The notes: a model not told the origin generated them from the sequence alone. Counted from the first letter of the stretch, positions 18,593-27,298 are shown. The stretch: DNA of 64,000 nucleotides from Flavobacterium xueshanense (GCF_900112975.1 NZ_FONQ01000013.1:46275-110274); one strand, 5' to 3'. Program-made: numbers and translations.

Positions 18593-19537
18593 TTACTTCT
18601 TTGGTTTTTCTCGTATAAAAATTTTATTTGGGGTTTGAAAATTGATTTCTAATTGTTTTACTTCTGCAATGCTTTTAAGGACTGTAGTGATGTTTTCATC
18701 TTTAAATTTCCCGGTTATCCGAAGCTTTTCTAATTTCGGATTGTCAAAAAGAATGGTAACATTAAATTTATTTCTCAAAATTTCAGCAGTTTCGCCAAGG
18801 CTTGTATTTTTAAGCACCACAATATTTTTGGTCCATGCCAAAAAGTCCTCACGAGAATCGTTTAAAACCTGCGGTACTTGTGATTTTTGAAAAAGTAATT
18901 GTTGATTTTTGGTGAGGAAAATATTTTGATTTGGATTTTCTATTGAATTTACTTTCACTTTTCCCGAAAGGACACTAATGCTGTTTGGATAATTCTCATA
19001 CGCTTTAATGGTAAAAGAAGTTCCTAAAACTTTGGTTATAAATTGGAGTGTTTCAATTGTGAAAGGACTATTTGGATTTCTTACTACCTTAAAATAAGCT
19101 TCTCCTTTAAGAATTAGCTTTCGGTTATCTTTGAAGTCGTTCGAGTAAGTAATACTGCTGTTGGAATTAAGTATTAGCTGACTCCCATCAGGTAAAAAGA
19201 GTGTTTTTATTTCTCCTTTGGCAGCGGATTGTGTTATGAGACTTTTACTTGTTGATCGGGTTATCAAAAGAGGAATGGCCAGCACAATAATGGCAATTGC
19301 GGCTATTTGAATTATTTTAAAATATAAAGACCGAATTTTTTTCTTGGGCTTATTAATTTCAGTTTTTATTTTCTGCAGAATTGTATTCCTTTTTTCTTCG
19401 TTTAACGAAAGAATTATGGTGTTTTGCTCTCTCTCTGTTTGTCTTAAAAAGAAGGTTTCCACTGCTTCTTTTTCTGATAAGGAACATTTATTTTGGACAT
19501 ATTTGTGGGCTAATGTTATGAAGTCTTCTTTTTGCAA
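18593..19537 (-). CDS. FecR-family anti-sigma factor
   Basis: 314 residues. The N-terminal cytoplasmic part (about 1-75) would bind the sigma factor. One membrane helix lies at about 73-92 (IIQIAAIAIIVLAIPLLITR). The periplasmic FecR domain has GEIKTLFLPDGSQLILNSNS and GEAYFKVVRNPNSPF. A C-terminal STN-like domain (DUF4974) follows (LRNKFNVTILFDNPKLEKLR). It transmits the signal from the SusC transporter to the sigma factor. It lies between the sigma gene and susC, all on the minus strand. Confidence 0.92.
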   Translation of the reverse strand: MQKEDFITLAHKYVQNKCSLSEKEAVETFFLRQTEREQNTIILSLNEEKRNTILQKIKTEINKPKKKIRSLYFKIIQIAAIAIIVLAIPLLITRSTSKSLITQSAAKGEIKTLFLPDGSQLILNSNSSITYSNDFKDNRKLILKGEAYFKVVRNPNSPFTIETLQFITKVLGTSFTIKAYENYPNSISVLSGKVKVNSIENPNQNIFLTKNQQLLFQKSQVPQVLNDSREDFLAWTKNIVVLKNTSLGETAEILRNKFNVTILFDNPKLEKLRITGKFKDENITTVLKSIAEVKQLEINFQTPNKIFIREKPKK

Positions 19538-19629
19538 AATGGGTCTTTTAACTATAAGTACCCGCTTGAATTCTTTTTACGTAGTAGAAAATTTAGTCTT
19601 AAAGATTTGTTAACAGAAGTTGAAGCGTA

Positions 19630-20214
19630 TTAACATTGAAGCAACATTCCGGTAATAAAAACCGAGAATTGATACGGATCAATCTTCATTTTAAGCAATT
19701 TTAAAGCATCACTAATATGCTTTTCTACCGTGCGAACTGATAAGCCTAATTTTTGGGCTATCTCAATGTTGGTGTAATGCTCCAATCGGCTAAGAATTAA
19801 TACTTCCTGGCTTCTCGGAGGCAATTTTTTAATTTCCATAAAAATCCCTGCTTCAAATTCTTGGTAGACTAAGTGCTTGTCTGTTTTTGAAGGATGCGGA
19901 ATGTTTTGAAGTATTTCAACATGTCCGGAATCGAATTTTAAATCCCGAATGTAGTTTGCGACTTTGTATTTGACGGCTCGGAGTAAATAGCCTTCTAAAT
20001 TGACAATGTTGGTGTTAATGGATTTTTCCCAAAGAGTGATAAATATTTCCTGAACAATATCTTCGCAAATGGCTTCTTCTTTGTAGATTTTAAAAGCAAA
20101 GGAATACAATCTTTTCCAATAACGATCAAACAAGACTTCAAAGGCAAGCTGATCTTGACGCTGTAGTTTTTTTTGCAATTCTGTATCCGATAATAGCAGT
20201 AGTGATGTTTTCAT
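19630..20214 (-). CDS. ECF sigma factor of the Bacteroidota Sus-type family
   Basis: 194 residues. Region 2 shows LAFEVLFDRYWKRLYSFAFKI and CEDIVQEIFITLWE. Region 4 shows LPPRSQEVLILSRLEHYTNIEIAQKLGLSVRTVEKHISDALKLL with the helix-turn-helix. It is the first gene of the sigma/FecR/SusC/SusD/phosphoesterase module and should activate the susCD promoter when its FecR partner releases it. Confidence 0.92.
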   Translation of the reverse strand: MKTSLLLLSDTELQKKLQRQDQLAFEVLFDRYWKRLYSFAFKIYKEEAICEDIVQEIFITLWEKSINTNIVNLEGYLLRAVKYKVANYIRDLKFDSGHVEILQNIPHPSKTDKHLVYQEFEAGIFMEIKKLPPRSQEVLILSRLEHYTNIEIAQKLGLSVRTVEKHISDALKLLKMKIDPYQFSVFITGMLLQC

Positions 20215-20404
20215 TCATTTGTAGTTGCCACAAATGAAGTCAATTTTAGGTGGTTGAAATTCGAAATGAGTTTAAGTTATAGTTAACGAATGTCGATGAT
20301 TTGTGCCCTTTACGAGGTTTAACTATGTTTAGTTAGTTACGATTTAAACATTTTTGGTAGTATTTAAGGTTGTAAGGATAAGTATTTTTTAATTCCTGTT
20401 TCTT

Positions 20405-20825
20405 TGTATAACCAATGGGAATCGAATCCAGTAAAGGGAAACAGTTCATCATTGGGCATACGCAATTCGAAATTTTGTTTTGCTTTCCTTTTTAGATCCA
20501 ACCATTGCCATTCGTAATACCCATTAGCAATAACCAAGCATCTTTTATTAACTGAATTTTTGAAAGAAGGTTTTTCGTTGACCGTTTATATTTTAGCGTT
20601 TAGCGTGTATTTTTTAATTTCCTCCTCCTTTGCCCATTCTGGCATTAAACCCCAATTGTAATCTGTAATGATGTTTGGTTTTTCATCAATAATTACAGGA
20701 GTTTTAGGATATTCAAAACCATTTATGTGAGCACAGGGTTTGAATTCCACTGGATTGTCAATAGTTGCATCAAACCTTCTTTGTACTGATAATGCTAATA
20801 TGGTTTGTTTGGAATGAAAACACAT
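20405..20825 (-). pseudogene. truncated SRAP peptidase copy
   Basis: It starts with MCFHSKQ at 20825 and follows the intact copy at 11234-11851 closely through TLNAKI. There the Glu codon has become a TAA stop (about 20588). Decayed homology continues to about 20410, covering the region of the FKNSVDKRCLVIANGYYEW segment, and then ends. The C-terminal half is missing. The copy sits directly after xseB, 17 bp away, in what looks like the original position. Confidence 0.85.
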
Positions 20826-20842
20826 ACTATTTTCTTTATTTA

Positions 20843-21040
20843 TTAATTTTCGAGTTCTTTTAAAATTGCATTCACGTCCTCTTCTGTTGTGGTTAATTTT
20901 AATTTGCAAAATTTAATTAGTGCTGTTGCTCTTTTTACTTTTGCAGATAGTTCATCAACAGAGATTTCTCCTTGCTCTATTTCGGTAACAATTTTTTGTA
21001 ATTCCTCAAAAGCATTCGTATAATTCATTTCTTTTTCCAT
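20843..21040 (-). CDS. xseB: exodeoxyribonuclease VII small subunit
   Basis: 65 residues, normal length. The family pattern FEELQKIVTEIEQGEISVDELSAKVKRA is clear. It starts one base after the xseA stop, as expected for the XseA-XseB complex, which degrades single-stranded DNA into oligonucleotides. Its 3' end is duplicated at 11869-11935. Confidence 0.9.
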   Translation of the reverse strand: MEKEMNYTNAFEELQKIVTEIEQGEISVDELSAKVKRATALIKFCKLKLTTTEEDVNAILKELEN

Positions 21041-21041
21041 T

Positions 21042-22433
21042 TTATTCTTTAATTTTTGTGATTGTACTATCTATTGTACCGCTAAATAGCATTGTCTGTA
21101 TTATTGCGCCTTCTTCCAATTGGGACACTTCTTTGATAGCTTTTCCATTTAAATATGTTACGCTAAAACCTCTTTTTAAAACATTTATCGGATCCATGAT
21201 TTGGATATTTTTTTCTATGTTTTCCAATGCAAGTTCGGAATTTTTGAGATATAGTATGGGCTGAAATTCTAATTTTTCTTGCAATTGAATTACTACTACT
21301 TTTAATTGATTCAGATTGAATTTAGTTGCAATGCGTGTTTTTGCTTGTAATACGTTTAATTTTTCGTGGTTGTTTTTTACTATAAATTGTGATTGTTGTT
21401 GAATTGCGTAGCTGGCATTTTTGATTCGGTTTTCATTGGTGTTCAAAATATTAACTGTTATCGAGCGAAATAATTTAAGTTCGGATTCTAGTTTTGTATT
21501 CTCTTCACTTAACAATCGTCTGGATTTGTCTGCTATTTTTTCTTTGGCTTTTTGAATTGGTACAGAGAAATTATGGAATTTTTGTATCAGGTATTCGGCA
21601 AGTTTTGTTGGTGTTATTGCATTAGTATGTGCAATCATTTCGCAGACAGTCTCATTTGTGACATGGCCAATACCGGTAATAACTGGGATAGGGAACAGGG
21701 AAATTGCTTTGGCCAAATCGTAATTGTTATAGCAGGATAAGCCCACATCACCGCCGCCACCCCTGATAATAGCGACTGCATCGAAATGATGGATTACTTT
21801 TTTAATTCTTTCTAATTGCGCAATGATACCGTGAACTGCTTTCTCTCCTTGCAGTATGGATGGAAATAAAAGATAAAAGCACTTGTAATTCCATGAATTT
21901 TTATCAATTACATCGATAAAATCACCAAATCCTTTGCTGGTTTCTACCGAAATTATTGCAATTCGTTGGGGTAAAAAAGAGAGTTCTAACTTTTTGTTTT
22001 GATCATAGATACCCTCCAGCTGTAGTTTTTTTATCGTTTCCCGCTTTTCATTTTCTAAATCACCTAGCGTGTATTGGGGATCAATATCTATTATTTGAAG
22101 TGAAAGGCCAAAAGCTGGATCGAAGGATATCTTAGCAAGGAATAAAATTTTAATTCCATCTTTGAGCGGTTCCTTTAATATTCGTAGAAAATTACGATTT
22201 ATATTTTGGTAATCATCGCGCCATAACGTTGCTTTTATTTGAGCAATTACCTTACCATTTACTTTTTCTATTATTTCGGGAAAGCAATGACCGGATTGAC
22301 TGTAATGGTTGAGTTTGTTCATTTCAGCTTTAATCCAAAACGCACTTTTATACCTTTCTTCTAACGTTTTTTTGATACTATTCGTTACCTCTAGCAGCGA
22401 AAAAATAGTCTTATCATTGATTTTTTCAGGCAT
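21042..22433 (-). CDS. xseA: exodeoxyribonuclease VII large subunit
   Basis: 463 residues. Residues about 1-110 form the OB-fold that binds single-stranded DNA (FSLLEVTNSIKKTLEERYK). The catalytic domain follows (LPQRIAIISVETSKGFGDF, AIIRGGGGDVGLSCYNN, PVITGIGHVTNETVCEMIAH). A long coiled-coil region covers about 290-410 and the C-terminus is KRGFSVTYLNGKAI-like. It forms a complex with XseB. It lies inside the predicted integrative element, which is unusual for a gene that is normally chromosomal. A second chromosomal copy may exist outside this window. Confidence 0.93.
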   Translation of the reverse strand: MPEKINDKTIFSLLEVTNSIKKTLEERYKSAFWIKAEMNKLNHYSQSGHCFPEIIEKVNGKVIAQIKATLWRDDYQNINRNFLRILKEPLKDGIKILFLAKISFDPAFGLSLQIIDIDPQYTLGDLENEKRETIKKLQLEGIYDQNKKLELSFLPQRIAIISVETSKGFGDFIDVIDKNSWNYKCFYLLFPSILQGEKAVHGIIAQLERIKKVIHHFDAVAIIRGGGGDVGLSCYNNYDLAKAISLFPIPVITGIGHVTNETVCEMIAHTNAITPTKLAEYLIQKFHNFSVPIQKAKEKIADKSRRLLSEENTKLESELKLFRSITVNILNTNENRIKNASYAIQQQSQFIVKNNHEKLNVLQAKTRIATKFNLNQLKVVVIQLQEKLEFQPILYLKNSELALENIEKNIQIMDPINVLKRGFSVTYLNGKAIKEVSQLEEGAIIQTMLFSGTIDSTITKIKE

Positions 22434-22750
22434 GTGATTTTGTAATTATGAATAAAAGGGTGGTCCTTTAATGTTACTTCAAAGATAAAGCAGTTTTATC
22501 ACTCTTTTATTGGAAGGTGATTATTAGTTTAGTACTCTAACTGTAGAAAGGTCTGAAATGAGAGGTAAATCGTTATTGTATATTAATTGGAATGGGTACA
22601 TATGTAATTAATAGCTAACGTTTCGGTAATTAAAGATGACTGTAAAATCGTTAACACTCAATTTTCGGATTAACAAAAACTTGATGTATAACGGTAATTC
22701 CAATAAACTCCCGCTAACTTAAAATGGCAGGCAACAATAGTTTTTTTTTA
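22434..22750. other. 317-bp intergenic region, no gene seen
   Basis: It separates xseA from the end of the upstream minus-strand operon. It has several TAACG/CGTTA motifs but no convincing open frame or hairpin terminator. The xseA promoter should lie at its left side. Confidence 0.5.
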
Positions 22751-23329
22751 TTAAATTCTATGGACTTTATTTATTGCTTGTTTAATTTTAGTTTCAAGTT
22801 TATTGAAGATTTCATTATGACTTCTGTAGAAAATTTCAGATACAGTGATAAAATTTTCAGACATTATTTCTGCACCAGTAGAATATTTCCAATAATTCAA
22901 ATATTCCGCTTTAATTTCGGCTCTCATCGTTTTTGTTTCGTTATCAAAAGATTCTTTAAACTGTTCTTCTAAGCAATTTAATTTCAAATCTGTTTCTTCA
23001 AATTGAACTATTATTTGTTGTTTATGTCTTTGAGAAATAGTGTTATCATTAAAACATTGTTTAATTATTGATTTAATTGTAATGATTTCAGAAAGAGTGT
23101 CCTTTAATTCAATTATCAAATTATTCTTAACATGTCTACTATCTTCAATCCATCGTTTTATAAAAAAAGGAATAGATAAACCAATGGTGGCAGTTAAAAT
23201 TAGATTAAATACTTCATATATTTTTAGTTTTTTATCAAATTCAATTATAGGATAGCTTTTGATAAAATATCCAATTGATACTGTACCAATAAAGAATAAA
23301 ATAAATAGCAATATTTTTAAATATTTCAT
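22751..23329 (-). CDS. two-helix membrane protein, third gene of STAS/GHKL operon
   Basis: 192 residues. Two hydrophobic helices lie at about 4-24 (LKILLFILFFIGTVSIGYFI) and 40-58 (VFNLILTATIGLSIPFFIKR). A long soluble, helical, charged C-terminal part of about 130 residues follows, with likely coiled coil (FNKLETKIKQAINKV). It overlaps the DUF4325 gene by 4 bp (ATGA), so translation is coupled. I recognise no family. A membrane protein placed after a sensor-like ATPase pair could be an effector that acts on the membrane, but this is inference from context. Confidence 0.7.
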   Translation of the reverse strand: MKYLKILLFILFFIGTVSIGYFIKSYPIIEFDKKLKIYEVFNLILTATIGLSIPFFIKRWIEDSRHVKNNLIIELKDTLSEIITIKSIIKQCFNDNTISQRHKQQIIVQFEETDLKLNCLEEQFKESFDNETKTMRAEIKAEYLNYWKYSTGAEIMSENFITVSEIFYRSHNEIFNKLETKIKQAINKVHRI

Positions 23330-23661
23330 TTTTTTGGAGTTGGATTTTTTATTTCATTTAATACTTTATCTATTCTAATTGGATTTTTATCAGATTTGAA
23401 TTGTAAATGTTTTAATAATATTTCTGAACCACGTTCCATAGATAATTTTCCAAACGAACCACTAACAAAAGAAGATGGATATCCCCAAACTCCATCCAAA
23501 TCTATTAATATTATGTAGTTTTCTTCAACAGCTTTATTAAATCTTGTTAAAAAAACATCCTCTAGAAACTCCTGTCCAGAATTAGGACCGTCCTCTCTGT
23601 CTCTGGCTCCAGGGTTATCTTTAAATTCAACGGCAATTATTAATGTGTCTTTAATTTTCAT
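23326..23661 (-). CDS. DUF4325 (STAS-like) protein
   Basis: 111 residues. The central segment IILIDLDGVWGYPSSFVSGSFGKL matches the DUF4325 pattern (a hydrophobic strand, Asp, then a Ser-Ser-Phe turn). This family is related to STAS anti-sigma-antagonist domains. It overlaps the ATPase gene by 11 bp and the membrane gene by 4 bp. In anti-sigma systems STAS proteins are partners of GHKL kinases, so it likely binds the upstream ATPase. The biological role is not known. Confidence 0.72.
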   Translation of the reverse strand: MKIKDTLIIAVEFKDNPGARDREDGPNSGQEFLEDVFLTRFNKAVEENYIILIDLDGVWGYPSSFVSGSFGKLSMERGSEILLKHLQFKSDKNPIRIDKVLNEIKNPTPKK

Positions 23662-24697
23662 TTTGATTGTTGTTTATTTCCCAATAGAACAAAGTTCCGT
23701 TAAATGGGGTTTTAATTATTTTATTTTCCTTAGTTTTCAAATCTGCATAAATATCGTTTGAAATTAATATAAATTTATCAAAAACAGGATCTTGGCTACA
23801 TTCGAAAACTTGAGGAATACCTTTTCCTCGTTCAGGTCTTGCTGTTCTAGATTTGATTTCACCGGCAAACAATTTAGGTACTAAATCCAAATTTGAAGTA
23901 AGACCAATTAATTCTAATACATCTCTTTTAAATGATTTAACAGGTAAGCTTTCAAAAATACCGACCCCAAGATCTAAAAATGTATAGCTAGTTTTCGATG
24001 AATCTAAATGATTATAAACATGAAGCCACCAGTCGTATTTTCCTCTAGTATTACCAGCATGATTATTTGTGTTTTGCATGATTTCAATCAAAATATCATA
24101 TAACGGTTCAAAGATTTCTTCGTTTTTAAAAGTATATTTTAAACCTATCAGACAAGCTTCTTTAGCTATGTCTGGCTCGACACGGTTGTTTGTAATTTCA
24201 TGTATTAATAATTTTTTGTCATTTTTCGGGTGTTTATTTGTAGTATTCACGTATTCATAAAATCCACTTTGCGTGAATAGCTTTTTTAAATCTTCATCAT
24301 CAGGTTCATTACCTAAAATTCGTTGATTTAAATGAAATCGTTCATCTTTGATTTTTGCTATTTGAACAGCAATCGCGTCAGTTGTTAAAGTTGTTATTTT
24401 AGAAATATCAAATAAAATACCATTGTTTGATTTTATTGTATTTTGCGCTAAATTAAAATAACTTATTGTTTTTTCAGTATTATTTATTAAACTAAAATCA
24501 GCTGGAGCACTTAAAGGAATTATTTTTGGTTTCCGTTCCACGGTGTTGTAGTATTTACCTTTTTTTCTATCTTTTTTTGATTTACTTTCAACGTAAGTGT
24601 ATTTCTTTTCTTTTCTTTTTTTATATTTTTTAATAGCATCTAAAGACTTTTTCTGATTACGTTTTTTGAATTTAGACGTTGTGTAAAATTTCTTCAT
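23651..24697 (-). CDS. STAS-like plus GHKL ATPase fusion protein
   Basis: 348 residues. Residues 1-60 are very basic (KKFYTTSKFKKRNQKKSLD) and could bind nucleic acid. Residues about 66-150 look STAS-like (NNGILFDISKITTLTTDAIA). Residues about 165-340 form a GHKL ATPase with N-box EIMQNTNNHAG (205-215), G1 box DLGVGI (242-247), G2 box RGKGIP (290-295) and a GTLFYWEI strand (334-341). No His-kinase dimerisation domain is present. It is the first gene of a three-gene overlapping operon. It may be a sensor or switch of a defence or signalling system. Not a known family to me. Confidence 0.72.
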   Translation of the reverse strand: MKKFYTTSKFKKRNQKKSLDAIKKYKKRKEKKYTYVESKSKKDRKKGKYYNTVERKPKIIPLSAPADFSLINNTEKTISYFNLAQNTIKSNNGILFDISKITTLTTDAIAVQIAKIKDERFHLNQRILGNEPDDEDLKKLFTQSGFYEYVNTTNKHPKNDKKLLIHEITNNRVEPDIAKEACLIGLKYTFKNEEIFEPLYDILIEIMQNTNNHAGNTRGKYDWWLHVYNHLDSSKTSYTFLDLGVGIFESLPVKSFKRDVLELIGLTSNLDLVPKLFAGEIKSRTARPERGKGIPQVFECSQDPVFDKFILISNDIYADLKTKENKIIKTPFNGTLFYWEINNNQNEN

Positions 24698-24856
24698 ATA
24701 GTTATTTAATACCTTTTTAAGTGATTGTTGGGCAACATTATAGCTAGCTTATTTATGAGCGCAACAAGCATTAGCATTTACACCTAAAATGGGTAGATAA
24801 ACTAATGTTTATTTCGCTTTAGCGATTTTCAAATGTATACAACTTTTAGTACACTA

Positions 24857-26116
24857 TTATAATTGGATAGATATAATTTCCTTAATTTTTGTTGTGAAGG
24901 ACGGGGAAAGTTTTTCCTGCTTCATTTTCCACTGGCGGTCGAGGGATTGGGTGGCGAATTTGATTTTGTTGGTGCCGTAACTTTTATTCATTTTGTCAAT
25001 CACACTCATTAGTGGCTGGTGCTTTGGATTTGAGGTGTTGAATAAAGATAATTGGGTTTCGTTATTTGGCGTTAAGCCCATCACTATTACGCCTGCTTTT
25101 TTGTAATTATAACCTTCTCTAAAAAGTGCTTTTAGTCCAATTTGTGCATAGTGGTTGAGCTCTATTGTGGAGTTGGTTGGGAAGTCGGTATTGATGATGA
25201 TGTTACGCGAATATTGCGGTTGGTCTTTGCGGAAATAGTTGGTTTGAACAAATACCATAATCATGTTGCAATGGCTGCCTTGTATTCGTAGTTTCTGTGA
25301 ACAGGATGCCGTGAAGGTTGATACTCTTTCTGATAGGTCCTCGATTTTGGTATACATTTTTTCGAATGAACGTGTGGTGGCAATCATCTTTTTGTTTTTT
25401 GGGGATTCTAAATCTAATGTTGGTTTGCCTTCCAATTCGTGTTTTAACCTCAACCCAACGACAGCCATTTCTTTACGGACCCATTCATCAGACAACTGTG
25501 TGAATTGATAGGCGTTAAAAATGTTTTTGGCTTGTAATCGTTTGGCATGCTTACGGCCGATACCCCAAACGTCTTCGATTTTGGTCCATTTTAAAGCTTT
25601 AATTCTCTTTTCATCACTATCTATGTTGTACACACTTTTAGTGCGTTCTGGGAATTTCTTGGCAATTTTATTGGCCACTTTGGCCAAAGCTTTCGTTGGT
25701 GCAAAACCGATACTAACTGGAATGCCTGTCCCCTTTGTCACTTTGCGCTGCATGTCTAATCCAATTTCATTTAGGTCGAACATTTCGAAACCTTTGAATT
25801 TTAGGAAGGCTTCATCGATGCTGTAGATTTCAATTTCAGGAGAATACGTCGCCAGAATGTTCATTACCCGGGAACTCATATCGCCGTATAGTGCATAATT
25901 GGACGAATAGACAAATACATTGTTGGCAATAAAAATATTTTTGTACTCGAATGCCGGAGCACCCATTGGGATTCCCAATGCTTTGGCTTCATTAGAACGC
26001 GCAATAACACAACCGTCATTGTTAGAAAGAATCACTATGGGCTTGTTTCTTAAATGGGGTTCGAAGACTCTTTGGCAAGAGGCGTAGAAGTTGTTGCAGT
26101 CTATTAGGGCGAACAT
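24857..26116 (-). CDS. umuC: Y-family DNA polymerase V catalytic subunit
   Basis: 419 residues, usual length. Catalytic carboxylates are visible as Asp6 (FALIDCNNFY) and Asp101-Glu102 (YSIDEAFL). The steric gate region NNFYASCQ, the HhH region (VWGIGRKHAKRLQAKNIF) and the C-terminal DUF4113-like domain (DKMNKSYGTNKIKFATQSLD) complete the family picture. It carries out error-prone translesion synthesis with UmuD'. It follows umuD with a gap of 87 bp. Confidence 0.93.
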   Translation of the reverse strand: MFALIDCNNFYASCQRVFEPHLRNKPIVILSNNDGCVIARSNEAKALGIPMGAPAFEYKNIFIANNVFVYSSNYALYGDMSSRVMNILATYSPEIEIYSIDEAFLKFKGFEMFDLNEIGLDMQRKVTKGTGIPVSIGFAPTKALAKVANKIAKKFPERTKSVYNIDSDEKRIKALKWTKIEDVWGIGRKHAKRLQAKNIFNAYQFTQLSDEWVRKEMAVVGLRLKHELEGKPTLDLESPKNKKMIATTRSFEKMYTKIEDLSERVSTFTASCSQKLRIQGSHCNMIMVFVQTNYFRKDQPQYSRNIIINTDFPTNSTIELNHYAQIGLKALFREGYNYKKAGVIVMGLTPNNETQLSLFNTSNPKHQPLMSVIDKMNKSYGTNKIKFATQSLDRQWKMKQEKLSPSFTTKIKEIISIQL

Positions 26117-26203
26117 ATTATTGAGTATTCCGTATTCAGTGTTCAGTGTTCAGTTTTGATTTTTGAATATTCAGTTTTGAGTATTCAGTTTTCACCAAAA
26201 AGG

Positions 26204-26653
26204 TTAGAACGTTTTGATGCAGTTCGTAACGATCCCCCAGATCATGAAATCATTTTCAGGTGTTACTTTAATGGGTTTGTAGTCTTCGTTTTCGGCAATG
26301 AGCCAAACGATGTTTTCTTCAATTTTGATGCGCTTTACGGTAAATTCGCCATCGATTTGGCAGACTGCTATTTTGTTGTTCTGAGGTTCCAAGCTTTTGT
26401 CAATAATTAATAAATCACCATCATTGATTCCGGCATTTTTCATCGAATGTCCTTTTACTTTTGCGAAAAAAGTGGAATCCCGATTCTTAATGAATTCCCT
26501 ATTTAAGTCGATGGTTAATTCAATGAAATCATCAGCAGGCGAGGGGAAGCCCGCACTGATACCCACATCAAAAAAAGGCAATTTTAATGCGGAAGAATAG
26601 TCCGGGAAGTAAAATTCCAATGTTGGGGGTTTATGCAGGCTTCGTAATTTCAT
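26204..26653 (-). CDS. umuD: LexA/UmuD-type S24 self-cleaving protein
   Basis: 149 residues. The cleavage site is A34-G35 (ISAGFPSPADD). The catalytic Ser70 (GHSM) and Lys107 (FTVKRIK) are both present. There is no N-terminal HTH, so it is UmuD rather than LexA. RecA-triggered self-cleavage produces the form that activates UmuC, which is encoded just downstream. The start is set by an ATG at 26651-26653. Confidence 0.92.
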   Translation of the reverse strand: MKLRSLHKPPTLEFYFPDYSSALKLPFFDVGISAGFPSPADDFIELTIDLNREFIKNRDSTFFAKVKGHSMKNAGINDGDLLIIDKSLEPQNNKIAVCQIDGEFTVKRIKIEENIVWLIAENEDYKPIKVTPENDFMIWGIVTNCIKTF

Positions 26654-26657
26654 TTTA

Positions 26658-26665
26658 CAAAATTA
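26658..26665 (-). promoter_or_regulatory. candidate -7 element directly upstream of umuD
   Basis: On the minus strand the octamer TAATTTTG fits TAnnTTTG. It lies only 5 bp before the ATG, so the transcript would be nearly leaderless. No clear -33 box is visible. A different start codon or another promoter is possible. Confidence 0.3.
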
Positions 26666-27076
26666 GAGAAGATTGAAATTGGTTGTTAGGAAATTGGAAG
26701 AAATAGTTATTAACGGCTCGACCTTATACCACGGCTGGGATGACTGCTCCAACCAGTTATAGAAAAATGCTGAGAATCATTATCCTTGCTAGAATGGATC
26801 AAATTATTCCTGAATCAAATTATTTGTAAATTCTATTTATGGCTTTCCCTGTTACAAAAAACGATTTCTCCTAACAACTTTGCGAAACCAAAAAAACCTT
26901 TTTAAAATTTGGACAAATAATTTCGTTCATATAGATTAAATTTTCGGGTTATTGTTTTTTTTATGTTTAATTTATATAGTACAGTTCAAATTCAAATTTG
27001 TTAAAATCGTCTGCAGAAGAGGGGTGGTGACTTACTTATAGCTTAGTTTGAAAATCTACAACAACTTGTAACTTAT
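26666..27076. other. intergenic region between umuD and the 73-residue gene
   Basis: About 410 bp with no convincing open frame on either strand. It is AT rich, with a GC-richer stretch around 26710-26780. No terminator or repeat array was seen. Confidence 0.45.
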
Positions 27077-27298
27077 TTAGCTTCTTAAAAATTGTTCAAG
27101 AATGTCTTTTAATTCTAATGCTTTTTCCTTTGTAATCTGGATGTTTTGTTTTGAGCCTCTTTCTCGATCAGTATCTCCCATTGCATAAGTTCTAATTTGA
27201 AGATATTGTTTATCCATAGTTACATCCGCTACAACTTCCCCTGAGTGAATATTTATATTTTCATTGTTTAGCTTTACTACTTTACCTAAAATTGCCAT
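27077..27298 (-). CDS. small hypothetical protein
   Basis: 73 residues with a strand-rich first half (MAILGKVVKLNNENINIHSG, VTMDKQYLQIRTYAMGD) and a C-terminal helix (ITKEKALELKDILEQFL). There is no signal peptide or membrane segment. It lies about 290 bp downstream of the helicase operon on the same strand. I do not recognise the family. It is perhaps an accessory or antitoxin-like protein, but nothing in the sequence proves it. Confidence 0.55.
   Translation of the reverse strand: MAILGKVVKLNNENINIHSGEVVADVTMDKQYLQIRTYAMGDTDRERGSKQNIQITKEKALELKDILEQFLRS

Noticed and set aside
26735..26750. Third copy of the tRNA-Leu attachment repeat
   Set aside because: The segment TACCACGGCTGGGA only partly resembles GTGACCACGGCGGG and has mismatches in the core, so it does not support a second element boundary.
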